Of a stretch of 64,000 nt of DNA, positions 10,561 through 23,640 are shown one piece after another. The notes beneath the pieces are model-generated. The model was not told where the DNA came from, did no database searches, and saw nothing but the letters and a program-made list of their open reading frames with translations. A program made the translations under genes and the position numbers. This DNA comes from Chaetorhynchus papuensis (lineage: Eukaryota; Chordata; Aves; Passeriformes; Rhipiduridae), in NCBI GenBank assembly GCA_013396525.1, contig VWYX01000771.1, positions 251,791 to 315,790 of the forward strand. The letters run 5' to 3'. Position 1 is the stretch's first letter; every line of letters begins with the position of its first letter.

Positions 10561-13500
10561 GAGAAGCTGATGAGAGAGCCTGTAAAAGAGATAAGATTAA
10601 AAGAGAGAAGAGTAGTAGTAATTTCAGCCACATTGCTGGCAGCAAGCTCTAGTGCAGCTCTTGCTTTAACTCCTGCCACAGTCACTGTTGACATTTATGG
10701 CTTTGTAGCTTCAGGGGCTGCTCCTGCAAGGATGTTGGGTGGTAAAGAGGAGTAGAGGGTGCTGAGCAAGAAAAGTCAGATTTGGGAATGAATCAGAGAG
10801 ATTTTGCTGCCCGTGACATTAGTGGCTGCTGCTCAGAGCTGTCTTGACAAAGCAGAGAGAGATGGAGAGGAACTCGACAGCGACTGTGACAGCAATGATA
10901 CAGGGAAATGCTCGAGGAGGAAAAGGCAGAGTCCCTTCCTGGCATGGTCTGTTGCCAATGTGAGGTTCACAAGTTTGGTGAGGTGTTTCCGAGTTAAGTT
11001 TCATAGCTAGCTTCCCAGACCTTGCCATTAACCAGGAAATTTGGCTCAGGCACAGTGATGACAAACAGATACTGGCTTAGCCTCGTGCTGATCTAGGTAA
11101 GGAGCCACTGAGCAGCACTTGAAGAAGCATTCCTGTAACTTGGAAATGTGTCACTCCCTGCCATCCTCAGGGGCTGAGCAGGGGCACCTTGGTGGGCCAG
11201 GAAGGCCCCAGCTGTGTGAACCTGGGCTCTGGGCAGGCAGGGAGGAGCTGGGGCTGGCACATCCCATCCACAGTGGAAATACTGAGGGCTTACCAGCATC
11301 ACTGGGCATTGTGGTGTGGTGAACAGGAAACTGGAAAAACAACATTAAAAGCCATCCTTGGGCTAAACCACTGGCAGTGGTCAGAAAATGAAAGATCAAG
11401 ATAATGCTTTCCTTGAACAGGGCTGCAGGATTTGTAGTGACATTGATTTGTCTCTGGGACATACACACTTGCCTTCTTTTTTCTCTGCTGTTTGAAGGAA
11501 GCAAGTATTTCCTGGGAGTGTAGCAGGTACATTGACACTGCCTGTATTCCAAAGAGAGTCTTCCTCCAGCCTCTGGAGATGTGGGGCACTGGCTGAAATG
11601 CTGACCTTGCTGGAAAGCTCTGTCCTCCTGTGGTGAGGCTCTCGCTGCATTTTCCTGCCTGCACACACCAGCCAGAGTGCCACTGTCAAAAGGGACTCTG
11701 CCAGGCTACTGCAGCGGAATGCAAATAACACACAGCAATGCCAGCACTGCATCATGTCATTAAAGGCAAATCCTCAAGTGAAGTTACCTTGAGTGCACCA
11801 GGCATTCTTAGGAGGTAAGGACTGATGTGTGATGTGCAGATACCTGCAGACACTAATCCCTCACTGCTTGCTTGTCTCCAGCTCCAGGGGTGTTGATTTT
11901 TCTTCCACCACATTTGAGCAATTACTTTTAGTGGCTAGGACATCATTTGCATGTCGAATGCCTAAACTCTTTAATACAAGACTGTTTGCCTCCAGAGGGG
12001 TTTAGAATTTTCCTAAAAGATGGCAAAGAGCCACTATGCTATCTTGAATCACAGGCTAGTTCCAGAACAATCAACTCTAAGTTGTTTGAGAAGGCTGGGT
12101 ACATTTAAGTGGCTGTAAATCAGCATAATGAAAACAACAGTACATACAGAAATTCATTACATATCTGGTACGCTGGGGTGTTATTTTTTTATTTGTTTCA
12201 TTTTGCTTTATGATTGTTTTGCAGCATAAAATTCATCCGATGGATGTGAAGTTACAAACTGCTGCCACCTCTCTCACAGTAAACAGAAAGCATTAAAAAA
12301 AAAATAAACACCTAAATGTTTTATTATAATAAAGTTACTTGAGGCCAAGAGTTCAATAAGGAGAATTTATAAACATATCATTTCAGATCTTGGAAGGATT
12401 TCAACATAATTTGCTTGTGGTATGGTAAGTGAGGTGAAATCCATCTACAAGTCTCTCTGGAGTAATAAATATATGGAAGTGTCTCTTTATATTTGCTATG
12501 AATTTACTGTAGCACAAAAATGCTCTAGACTATCCAAATCAAATATGCATGACTTTTGGGCAAGGAAGAAATTCTTGATGCACTATATTCTTATATAAGT
12601 TAAATCCTATTTCTGCACAAAACACAAACCTTATTCTCTCTTAACTATTTTGACTCCAGTGGTGCTACAGAGGGTAAGGTTTTGAAGAATCAGGCCCCAG
12701 GGTCCCAGCTTTCAGCAATATTTTTGAGTATGTTTTCATCTAAGCTGACAGTGTAAATAAATTGTAATAATTGAGACTTCATTTTATGTCCATTTGTAAA
12801 TGAACATAGATTTTTCAATTTTTCTAAGTAATTAACCTTTATCAGCACTGCTGGCTGTAATGCAACGACAATTTTATACACAAATAGACACAGGTGATTA
12901 TCTGTGGGTATTTTGGGTTCGGTAACCAAGCCTTATTTTGAGCCAATTCTCTGTTGTGCAGGTGGGTATGGCTGAAGAGTCACCTACTGCAAAAGTCCCC
13001 ATCCCTCTCAGCAGCTGCCTCTGCAGGACAGTGAGAGATGGGGTTGCTGAAGGGAACAACCTTGCTAGAGCAGGACAGTTTTTCATTCAGCGGCACTGCT
13101 GTGATTTTCACCTTTGCTGCCATTCACCACTGGAATTGAATTAACCTATTTAACTAAACAAAAGACTTTGAAACCTTGCACGAGGAGTAGGAAAAAAAAA
13201 AAAAAAGATGGCCATTCAAAGCTTCTGGTGAAGTTTTATTTAGAGTAGCTGTTAGTCAGTAGATGTTATATATCCCTTGTCCCACTCCAACAGAAATATT
13301 GCCTCCTTTCCAGATATCTGGTTTTAGGCTCATTTCCTAGGGCCTCGTTGTTCACTCCAAACAAATTTCCTCACTTGGGACAGATAGCCAATGCCTCTCC
13401 AGCCTCTGCTGTATCATCTCTTTCTATCCCACCTATATGAAAAAAAGGGTCAAGAAAGGTATGAATTACCAAGGCCAGCCCTTTTCTTAAACCTGTAGTC

Positions 13501-16500
13501 AGAACTTTTGTAGCTGGCCCCTGAGAAGGGGATCTGCTTGCTGACATTCAGAATGGGAGCAAAACAAGCCCCACTTTCCATCTGCAGTTTTGAAATGACC
13601 TGGAGGCTTACCCAGGAGTTCAGATTATCTTGTCTTTGAAAAGTTTAATGATTTGTTGCCTGTGTGGTCTTTCAGATTCAACAAAACCATCTGTTCTGAT
13701 TAAAAAAAAAAAAAAAGTCTGAAAAAGTTTAAATAACATTTAAGAGTAGCTCTAGTCTTTATACATCCAGTACCAATACTCAACCATAAGGGAAACCCAA
13801 CTACATAGCATCAAATATATGTATTTCTGGGATTTAAACTTCTATTAAATGAAACCAAAGTTTTAAGAATAAACCTTCTACACAAGGTATGCAGTAAAGC
13901 TGGAAGTGAAGGTGATGGACAGGTTCAAACTCTGATCATGGATGGGGCTGTACAAGGAAGGTCAGTTCTCCTGCATGAGCAGCCTGTAAAGCCTGAAGGG
14001 ATATATCCAGAAGCAGGGGGGGGTTGAAGTCTAATGCAGAAAAATAATTTTTAGTAGATTAGGCTAACAAAAGATCAATCAGAGATTTAGTAGGTATTTT
14101 TGATCACACCCTGGGGGCTGAATCAAGGGCTTCTCAAGGTCTTCGACAATCCTGTTTTCTAAGATCTGACAGCAGCTCCAGGCTGAACTGCTGAAAATCT
14201 GCTATGTAATATAATTGATTTTAAAATGTACTATGAGTTATTCTGGCCAATCCAAGAGACAGAAAATGTCCCTTCTGTCCTCCTGGCTTGCGAATCATAA
14301 GCTAGATAATAAAATACAGATCATGACAGAATTGCTTTTCCCCCTGTTTTGGAAATGAATGACTTAAAAACATTGGCAATCTCCTCTTGCCTACAAACTC
14401 TCAAACCCATGTTTAAGCACATTAGGTTCCTTCCATTGTGCAGGCAAGGTAAGCATTTATATGTTTTGGGTTTTGGCAAGCAGGGGGAAAAAAATCATCA
14501 AACTCTATGATTATTAAACTCTTGAGAAAGCAAGCAACACAGTCAGCAAAAAGTTGCAGTGAAAAGGAACCACTCCTCAAGAGGAGAAGCTGTGGCAGAA
14601 GAGGATCATTGAACTTACTCTGGGACCACAGGGATCAAGATGGTGGCTCTGTGCCAAACCCTTAAAAAGGCAGGAGCTGGAGAAGGTCTGATGTCTCACC
14701 AGGCCTAGAAATGGGAAGGGTGGAAAGAAAAAGAAGGAAAAGTTGGCAGTGACTGAAAGTATGCATGAAAGAAAAAAACTGCTAAAGCTTTGAAATCAAA
14801 TACCTGGAGAGTGATGGTTGCACAGCCCTGTTTACCAAGCCTAAAGGATGAAGTGCAAAAGCTGCAGTTTGCTGTGATTAACAGTGGAACTTGCTGCTGT
14901 CAATGAGGAAGAGGAATCAGAGTACCTTTTAACCTTTTTCTGGACCTCCTATCTCAACAACTTAAACTTTTAATTTGCTCTTCAGGGACAGGATGGTGTG
15001 TGGCTTGTGTCCGTGGAGGAAGCCTCTTTTCTGCCTGTGTTCCGAGTCACCACACAATGGTCAACTTTTGCCAGTGGGAAACATCATTTTCTTTACCAAA
15101 AATGGCATTTCCTGCAAATCATTACATTTCTCCTGCTCCAAGTTTTTACCCTGACTATCTATCAGCCATGTGGCACATGTCAGAGAGAGCATATACTCCA
15201 TGAAAAATTACTTTATAATTTGTAAACATGAGCTGGAACTGCTGACCCAACTATGCAGTGACAGCTCCCAGGTCATTTCTGAATGATCTTGCAAAAGAGT
15301 AAAACAGGAAGTTAAATTTTTTCAGCAAGAGGTGGCGTACAAATTCTCATTTCCCTTCTGCAGAAATACCCTCTGTAAGCACAGTGGATGTTACCTGTGA
15401 GTGGGACAGTGGCAGGCAAATCTCATGGCTGCTCTGTGTCTCACTTGCCCTATCTGTGGATCAACAGCAACTTCATGATTTGAAGTGACTTGGATTAACT
15501 TTCTTATGCTTCAATGTGTTTGGATGGCATACCATTAACTTAACATGCCTAATTGTCCTCATGCTGCCTCAGGTGACATTGCAATTGCTTTACCAGGGAT
15601 TTATGAGCAGCAGTTGCCTCAGATATAAACACCAAGTCTTCTCCACAGACCTTGTCAACCAAACCTGGCAGCTGCCAGCACTTGCTTGGGTGAGAGACCT
15701 GGACCCTTTCCCCTTGTGGCAGGTGAGTCCTGAAATCAGTTTTTTTGTTCCTCTTTCAGGCCAGAAATTCTAACCAGAAGCGAGGAAACATTTTCTTCTA
15801 AACTGATGTGTTTCTAACAAATACTTTGCTAGCTGGAAAGGATTTAATTGAAAAGTTCCCATTCAGTTCTGGAATACCCTGACACCAAACCCTCAGCAAG
15901 AATTGGTGCATGCACAAACCCAAACCAGAAGGTTACAAACTGGTGCAGTCCCAATGAGTATAATCAATTCCCTTATATGTGATATCAATTTAGCTAGATA
16001 GTTAAATTCAGTTAGCTGAGCATAGCTTAATCAGAGTCATTGAGCAAAAGCAGAAACATAACCTGTGCAAGAGTCAGGTCTTGTTCTTTTGTTCTGCTCA
16101 CACTGCCTGGGGTAAAGCAGCCCTTTAGTCTTCCTGACAGCGTTAGAAATTAATATAAAGCGAAGACATATGGATTCATTCTCCTCCCAACTATTGTCAA
16201 GCAACCTGGGAGCAATTCCACTAAAATCACTTGTTATGGTCTAAAGGTCAAAAGCTCAGGATTTTTATAAAATTTAGTCTGACAAAGAAAGTATTTCTTT
16301 TGTTCCTGGCTGCTTCTGATTTGCTGGGCTATCACTGTGGTGCCTACTCCAGTATCAGTGAATGGGTTTCTCTCTAGACATTTTCTCCATAAATTTCAGA
16401 ATATCCTTGCTGGTTTATGTTTTTAATGTGAGCTGAATGTTTGGTAGCTGGAAAAAAAGTCTCTGCTGCAGAAGAACGGTGAACAATTGCAATGAGAACA

Positions 16501-18914
16501 TAAAATGGCCAGCTTGTGATTAAGGAAGTACCCGTGTTCAACACTGGGAAATACCTGACTCTCACTGAGTTTTAATAAAAATCAGTCAGTCAAAAATGGT
16601 GACATCTGCATGTGATCAGTGACTCCCACATCCCTGATGTAGTCAAATCCACAACCTTTCTCTAGTGAGGAAATGGGGGTAACCATTGGACGTGGAAGCA
16701 TATTTGTGGATCTTAAAAGTTATGGAGAGGAGTGGTCACTGCTGCTTCTGAAGAGGAGTTATCCAAACCCTCCTGCACGAAGGCCTTGATTCAAGAGCTG
16801 GACTGGGAATGTTTCTGTAGATTTCACTGCACTTGGCCCAGAGCTCAGAGCAGGCAGGATGTGCCCTTCTTTGGGCTCCGTTTCTGAAGTGCCCACACAT
16901 GGAAACTTCTTGGCACAGAGCTGAAATGGGCCTGTCTGAATGTTACCTGACCCTCTGGCTTACTCCAGGCCCTGTGCTCACCATGGGCACTCCTACACAG
17001 CAGCTTTCTGCTGGCTTTGGGGAGCAAGTGGGAGAGGTGGAGGAGTGACCTCGATGAACATTCCCTGTGTGAGCACCAGCCTTTGCTCCCCGTTGTTTCA
17101 CCTGGAGATTCCTTTACCTGCTGTAACAGCTGGGTGTGAACAGGGACACTGCCTCACGCTGCTTCTCCTGGCCTGGTGAAGTTCTCATAGGGCTTCTGGA
17201 AAAGCTGTTGACCTTCAGTAGCCATCACTGAGAGGAAATGTTGGCACTGCCCAAGCCTTATTCTTGTTTGCTCAAAACTGAGCCCAGGACTCCCTGCAGT
17301 GGAGAGGCCAAGCTTGCTTGGTGCCCAAGCTTTGCCCTGGCCATTTGGCTAGGAAGAGTAAAAAATGTTACAGCCCACATGGCCAGCATCTATCCCAGGC
17401 TTGATTCTGTCGGAATTCAGTAAAGACAGTGACTAAGCCCAAGCCCAGGTGCATAGAAATATCTCTTAATGCTCTCAGACCTGGTCTTTACTTCAGGATA
17501 CAGACAGAGCTGTGCTCCTGGGGACATCGTTCTGTGGGGTCTGGTTCAGTCCTGACATTAGGATGCCAAAACATGAAGCCCATGAGGTTTGCCCTCACCC
17601 TTCCAGTGTGATTTAGAGAAGTCAGGTGAACCTTGTTTCAACCTTGTTCTTGGGTTCTAAGTGGTTGTTTCATTTAGGACATTTGACTAAAAGCCCTTTT
17701 CATGGAACCAGCTTCTGCAGGAAAGATGCCAGCAATTAATGAAAGATGATAAAATAATAAAAGAAGTAATACATTAACTATATTATCCTTGCACATTTGG
17801 GCAGTCTTTTTCATTGTATCCTCTTTATGGACATCCTCCAGCAACAACTGAAGAGCTTCTTTATTGCTGTTCTGTGACTGTTTTGGTTTCTAGACATTAA
17901 CAAGTTATTTAAATGCAAAAGTTCTCTTTTGCTCATCCATTTCCTACCAGTAGATTTGATTCAAATAACAGAAAAACCCTGCAGTATGTTGCATTTATAC
18001 AATGTCTGTAGGAATACTCATATCAAAAGGAATTTGGATCTTTGACTTTCTTCTTTTTCTCTCTCCTTCCTGCAAACACAAAGAGATGCAAATATTCCTT
18101 ATATACAGGTGTATACCCATCTCGTTGAGTAACACAGTACTGTGTAGCCACGTTGTTTTGGTTACTGAGACAGGATTTTCTGGGAAGAGAAACCAGAGTG
18201 AGCCCACCAGCCCACAGGGCAGCGATTTCTCAGTACCTTGGAAACAGCAACCTCTATCCCTCCTGGGCTAGGTGGGAATCACCCTGGCAGTTCCAGGCAG
18301 ATTCCTCTCACACAAACTCCAAGGCCCTGTAACTCCTTTGGAGCTAATTCTTCCAACACCAACACCAACACTGGTTTGGAGGCACCATTCAAAGCTTGAC
18401 TCTGCATTTGTGCAGAACAGAAACAGCTCTCCAGGCAATTCTGACCGCTGGCATCAAAACAGGGCACCTGGTGGGAATGGCTGGTTCTGGGGCCCAGATT
18501 TAACAGGCAGGCTGGATTATTTTGAAACAAGAAAGGTAAGTGTGGTCAAGCCCAAGGAGAAAGCTGAAGGGGGATTGCCTGTTACGTTGTTCATTCATTC
18601 CACTCCCCCCAAATGCCTTCTGACAACTCCTCAAGAAAGGCAACAGCAGAATCAGGAGGTGATTCCTAGGCTGCCTATGAACCACAGCTCTGTTTGCTGC
18701 AGGCTATGTTTATGTCTTACACAAAAACCAAATGCTGCATCTGATTTTTCATTCTGCAACAGCCCAGTGGCTACAGAGGTTGATGGAAACTGCCAAGGTT
18801 CTCAATGTTATTTTTATTTAGCCTATTTTTACCCACCTGCATTTCTTCCAAAGGACTTGTTGTTCTAGATCCATAGATATATTTTTAAATTCTCAACTAT
18901 TAAACAGTAGTTTG
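10561..18914. other. Intergenic DNA, no gene seen
   Basis: About 8 kb of unique, mostly AT-rich sequence. Poly(A) runs occur at 13192-13206 and 13702-13716. A 597-base open frame at 18272-18868 starts at GTG and resembles no known protein, so it is not called. I recognise no transposon here, though very decayed copies could be missed. Confidence 0.45.
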
Positions 18915-19135
18915 CCATCTTGGAAAAAGAATGTCAATGAATTGTCAATTCTTTATGTTGAGTAATTGATAATTTGGCACATTTATCTCTAAATCAGCAG
19001 CAATAAATTCTATCATTTTTAATCTTGACCTAAAGTACTAAACCACTTCTAATTGCCACTGTTGCTGCTGTAAAATGACTGATTAAACTGCATTCATATC
19101 ATAATCTTTGTTGCTCCTGAAAAGTCTAATTGAAG
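18915..19135. promoter_or_regulatory. Candidate conserved non-coding element
   Basis: AT-rich, non-repetitive segment with closely spaced TGTCAATGAATTGTCAATTC, GTAATTGATAATTTGG and CTGATTAAAC motifs, suggesting SOX and homeodomain sites. No coding frame. Inference from texture only. Confidence 0.3.
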
Positions 19136-22100
19136 TCACATCAGTGACTCAGTGCCAAGAATGGAAAGGACATTGCTTTTGCTTTCTCTCAGGAATTACT
19201 TGGATGGGAGCACCTGACATTTCTCCCTGTCTGCACTGGACACTGGCATCCGATTTTAATTATTGTTGCAATGCTATTTATTGTCTGCACTGAGTCCCAA
19301 TGTGCTGGGTGTTTTACAAACCCAAGACAGGACAGTTCTAAGCCCAAGAGTTGAAGAAGGATATGGAGAAGTAGGAAAGCACAAAATGATGATGAAGCAC
19401 CACAACAAACCCCAGTTCCAGAGTAGCAGAACTTGCGCTAAGTTTTCGTTAGGCATCAAAGCAAATGGGAGTTGTGAGGAGACATTTAATTTTATTTTGC
19501 AATTTATGTAATTATTTTCTAGTAATTCAACATCACAAAGACCCTGGGAATTAGCTTTAGCCTGACCTTTGTACACATTCCTAGGAAAAGGGAGAGAGCC
19601 CAGAATCCCACCATTATGATGGATCATAAATCCTGGGGGCCACAGGCAGCTGGGATTAATGAACAGTTGAGTGGCCCAAGGATTAGGATGACTGTGACCA
19701 GGTTTCCTTTGTTCTCATACCTTCTCCATGCTGAACACAGCTCAGCCTGGCTGGCTAATCCAGCCCTCTTGTACTATCATCATGTACAACCAGGATTTGT
19801 GAAGTGGTACTTTAACCTTGTGAAAAACACAGTTTTCTGACAAAGAAGCAGAGCAGATCATCAGGATCCAGACAGGCCTTCTTTGAAGCTGGGGGAACTG
19901 GAAATGTTTTCTGACAGACAAAATACCTCCACTGTTCCTGTGTGAGTTATGCAAACTGCTGAGAAACTTTAGTGGCAGCTTCAAGTTGTAAAAACCAACA
20001 ACAACAACAAAAAAAAGCAACTAAAAAGAAGTAAAAATAATAAAGGAACCAAATCCTGCAGGATTAAGCTGAGGTCAGCTTCTAAACTTTTGGGAACTAA
20101 GTCAGCATAAAACCCATCTAACAAAGTTACAATGCCTTCCATCCCAGGTTCTTGGATTCTTGTTCTGGTTTATTCATTATCAGCCCAAGTTCTGTAGCTG
20201 CAGCTTTACTATCATTCTAATTCCACATATAGTTTGCAGGTGAAAAAAATTTTGAAACTGTACCAGATGTGATCTGAAAGAAACAGAAAAAAAGAAGCCC
20301 AGACCACCATAATTCTGTAACCATGAATTGTAAACCTTAGCCTGCTTATTGCGTTTGACAGTGTTACATTGAAAGGGGCTCTAATGCCTCAAATAGAGAG
20401 TCTCCAAACCTGAGAACCCATGTTTTATCAAAAAATTGGTTAAAAGAGTCCAAATCAAGTAGAAAAACACCGAACTTACCAGGACCCAGCATGAGCAACA
20501 TCATTCTTTCTGCCTCCTTACACCTTCCCATGATCCCAAAGACAACACGGGGAGCAGCTAAGTTTTGTGGGATTTTGGAGAGAGGTACTGGCAAGGCAGA
20601 ATGATATAGGGAGGGGAAGGCCACAGCTCTTAGCACAGGTTTCTCTCAGTAAACACAGGGCAAATGTCTGTGGCTGCAGATCAGCCACAGGTGCTTTTAA
20701 ATAGAGGGGAGTGAGAATGCAGAGGGTGGGGACGTGAAGGACAGAGGGTTTCCCATCTCATGGACACCTGAGGTCTGAAAGGACAGAACACCTCCTCCCC
20801 ACGCTGGGAAAAGCCCCACATCTTGCTGCTTCATCTGTGGGTACTGAGTGGAACAAGTGGGCTGGTGCAGTGCAATTCTGCTGCTGTGGGTCAGCACCAG
20901 AGAGGCAGAGGGCTGTGGGGGAGCCCCGGCATTCACTGCTGTTTTTCCATGTTTTTCAATCAGCGAGGAGCACATTTAACACTGTTAAAAAGTATTTTAG
21001 GTTTTATTATTAGGTTATTTTTAGGTTTTTTTAGGAAAGGGTTCCTTTGGTTGATTTTGCAGGGCATTTCCCAGCTATAATGCTAGTAAATGGTGGGCAA
21101 TGACCGAGTGAATGGGGCAATGAGCTTAAGAGGAAATAGGGCAGTGAAGCCAGCCAATTTAATCTCCTCCACGTAAAATCTTGTAGATGAGAAGGAAACT
21201 CCAGCTGATGGCCATCTTTCATCAGACATTTCTGTCATTTGAAGTTTCCTCTATGAGGATTAGAAAGCATAAATGTATGGAGTATTAATCACAACTGATT
21301 TGATTGTTAAAATGACCTCTATAATTTCTTTAGGGCTTTCTCTGCTTTCAGAACACCCAATTACTCCATCTTGCACTTTAAAAGCAACATGAAAATTACT
21401 TTTGAGAACAGCTGAAGAGCACTGAGAGAATGTGTCTTGTTTCTTAAATAAAAGGCTTCTTCATTATTGCCTTTAAATTAGCAGAGATTTTGTACCTTGG
21501 TCATTTCTGTTTTTCCTAGGTGGGGCTGGGTAATCTGGAAAGTGTGTGCTGTGATTTCTCTGATCACAGGTGCCAGGGTGGGAGTAGTCTGCCTCCAAGA
21601 GAGAGAGCTGATGTTTTATCTACCAAACACCAGCAACTGCAATGAAAGAACTGTGAAAACCAAACCCACCAGTCCCTGAAGGCATCTGACAGATCATCTC
21701 CACGGCTGCCAGCTTCTTGTCTCTTTGTGATGTCCTGACTCACCCTGCAAGGCACCACGGATTGCTGACCCAGCCAGGAGCTGGATGAAGTAGTCTGAAA
21801 AAAAAAAAAAAAAAGATAACATACCCTAAAAACATTTCTCATGGAGCCCAGACTGCATAAATGCCTCAGATTTCCTTCCTTGTCATGAAAAAGCAAAAAA
21901 AAAAGAATACAAGTTCAGTTTAAAAGAGAAAATCTCAGGAAATCTTTGTGTAAAGGGATAATTCCTGGCCCTTACTGAGACTGTTTCATCCCATTTCCTC
22001 TCTTTTTTTTCTCCATATGTGCCAGGTAATACATGATGTAATGCTCACAAGAGTGATTTGTCCAATAGTCAGATATCAAATACAGCTAAAATAGCTTAAC

Positions 22101-23224
22101 TGGAAGAAGCCACGATGGGACGATGTGAATATTTGGCACCAGCCCCTCTGCACTGTGGAGTGATTGTTCATGGGGAGAAGTGGGATTCCTGGTGGATTTT
22201 CTCAGGTTTATTTACATGGTGTCAGATCCACTTCTCATGGTGCTTTGGCCTTCAAATCTGTGGCTGAGCATCTTCCCCATAGCCCCAGAGATGCTTTATG
22301 AGGTTGGTGCATTGAAGTAGCAATGATGGGCTCAAAACCCTGTGGGAGAATCCCCCCTGCATGGGAATGGAGGAAGATATTCCTCTGAGTCACTCTGAAA
22401 GATCTCTTGAAAGACCTTGCATGGCTTAAAAATTATAACAAAATCCATAAATGGTTGAGAGCTTCTGATTGCTAGAAAAAGATCATGCTTGGTTGATTTG
22501 AATTTCAAGTTTTCTCTAGAGCCATGGGAGCTGTAATTTTCATTACAGAATCATACAGAGCTACTTGCTCTAGGACAGGGCAGGGAGAGAGACAAAGGGC
22601 AAGTTTGGGGCTCAGACTGCAGTGATAAGGCTGCAGCAGAGGGGCTTCTTTGGCCAAAAGTTTAAAACCCAGTGAAATGCTGAATCACTCAACTGGCAAA
22701 GCTGAAGTTGCTCTGATACAATCTGTTATCTCTGCTGTTCTCTGTGTGACTTGTCCTGGAAGAATACAGTTCATAGCTTATTCTTCATAAGTAATGAACA
22801 CAAAACCAATTGTATGATGCAGTATTTGCCACGACAAAAACTTTATTACAAACTAATTTGGAAAGTAATTTGTAACAGATACATTTTGGGAAGAGTGTTA
22901 TATGGCAAGCTCTGGAATGTGAAACTGTGGTGACTCTATGAAAGCCAAAATGTACACATTAATAAACCTTAAAACAGTTCCTGTCCTAGATTTTAGAATA
23001 ATCTACAAATGTATCATTTTTCAGCCTACAGACTTCAGAAACTCCTTTTAGACAGATCCAAAGAAGAATTTTATTTGCCAATAAAATTTTCCAAAGGAGC
23101 TGCTTTAAAAATGGCTAGAACATAAAGTAATGGCTTTATCTAACATTTTCATCTAATGGTTTTGGTTTCCTATGACTAAGAGTTTGGGACAGAGACATCT
23201 TATTATTCATATATTAGAAAACAA
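19136..23224. other. Intergenic DNA, no gene seen
   Basis: Unique sequence with scattered short open frames and a poly(A) run at 21798-21814. Nothing else recognisable. Confidence 0.45.
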
Positions 23225-23640
23225 TTTCATTCCTATTTTAAAAACAAATGTCTATATAAACCCAAGTGCTGGGCTGCCTTTTAAATATTTGTCATCAAAC
23301 CCATTAATCCTCCAAACCCTGAGTCCATTTGTGATTAGATTAATCTGTCACATTAGACAGCATCCTTTCTAAAATGGTAATCAGTGGAACATTAAGTGAC
23401 AACACCCACATGTTGACCCGCAGATTGCAGAGGCAAGGCCCAAAAACATATTAGTGAATGAACTTTCAATCTTCCTCCAAATTTATAAGATTTTTAAACT
23501 GCCAAAATTTAAAAATAGTATACTGCCATTGCCATGAACATAATTAAAAAGGAACAATAAATCCATGGAATTAGAGATGTTACTTTAGCAGATTCCCACT
23601 ACCGGAATGTACCTTCAGTCTTTGTATTGCTACAGTCCAG
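23225..23640. promoter_or_regulatory. Candidate conserved non-coding element with paired TAATC sites
   Basis: Contains GATTAGATTAATC at 23333-23345, whose last eight bases form the palindrome GATTAATC, a bicoid/OTX-type double site. It is followed at once by TGTC and GACA half-sites. The flanking sequence is AT-rich and non-repetitive. A regulatory role is inferred, not shown. Confidence 0.33.

Noticed and set aside
18272..18868. Open frame of 198 codons on the + strand
   Set aside because: Starts at GTG, not ATG; no domain, no splice or promoter context recognised, mixed-composition intergenic DNA.
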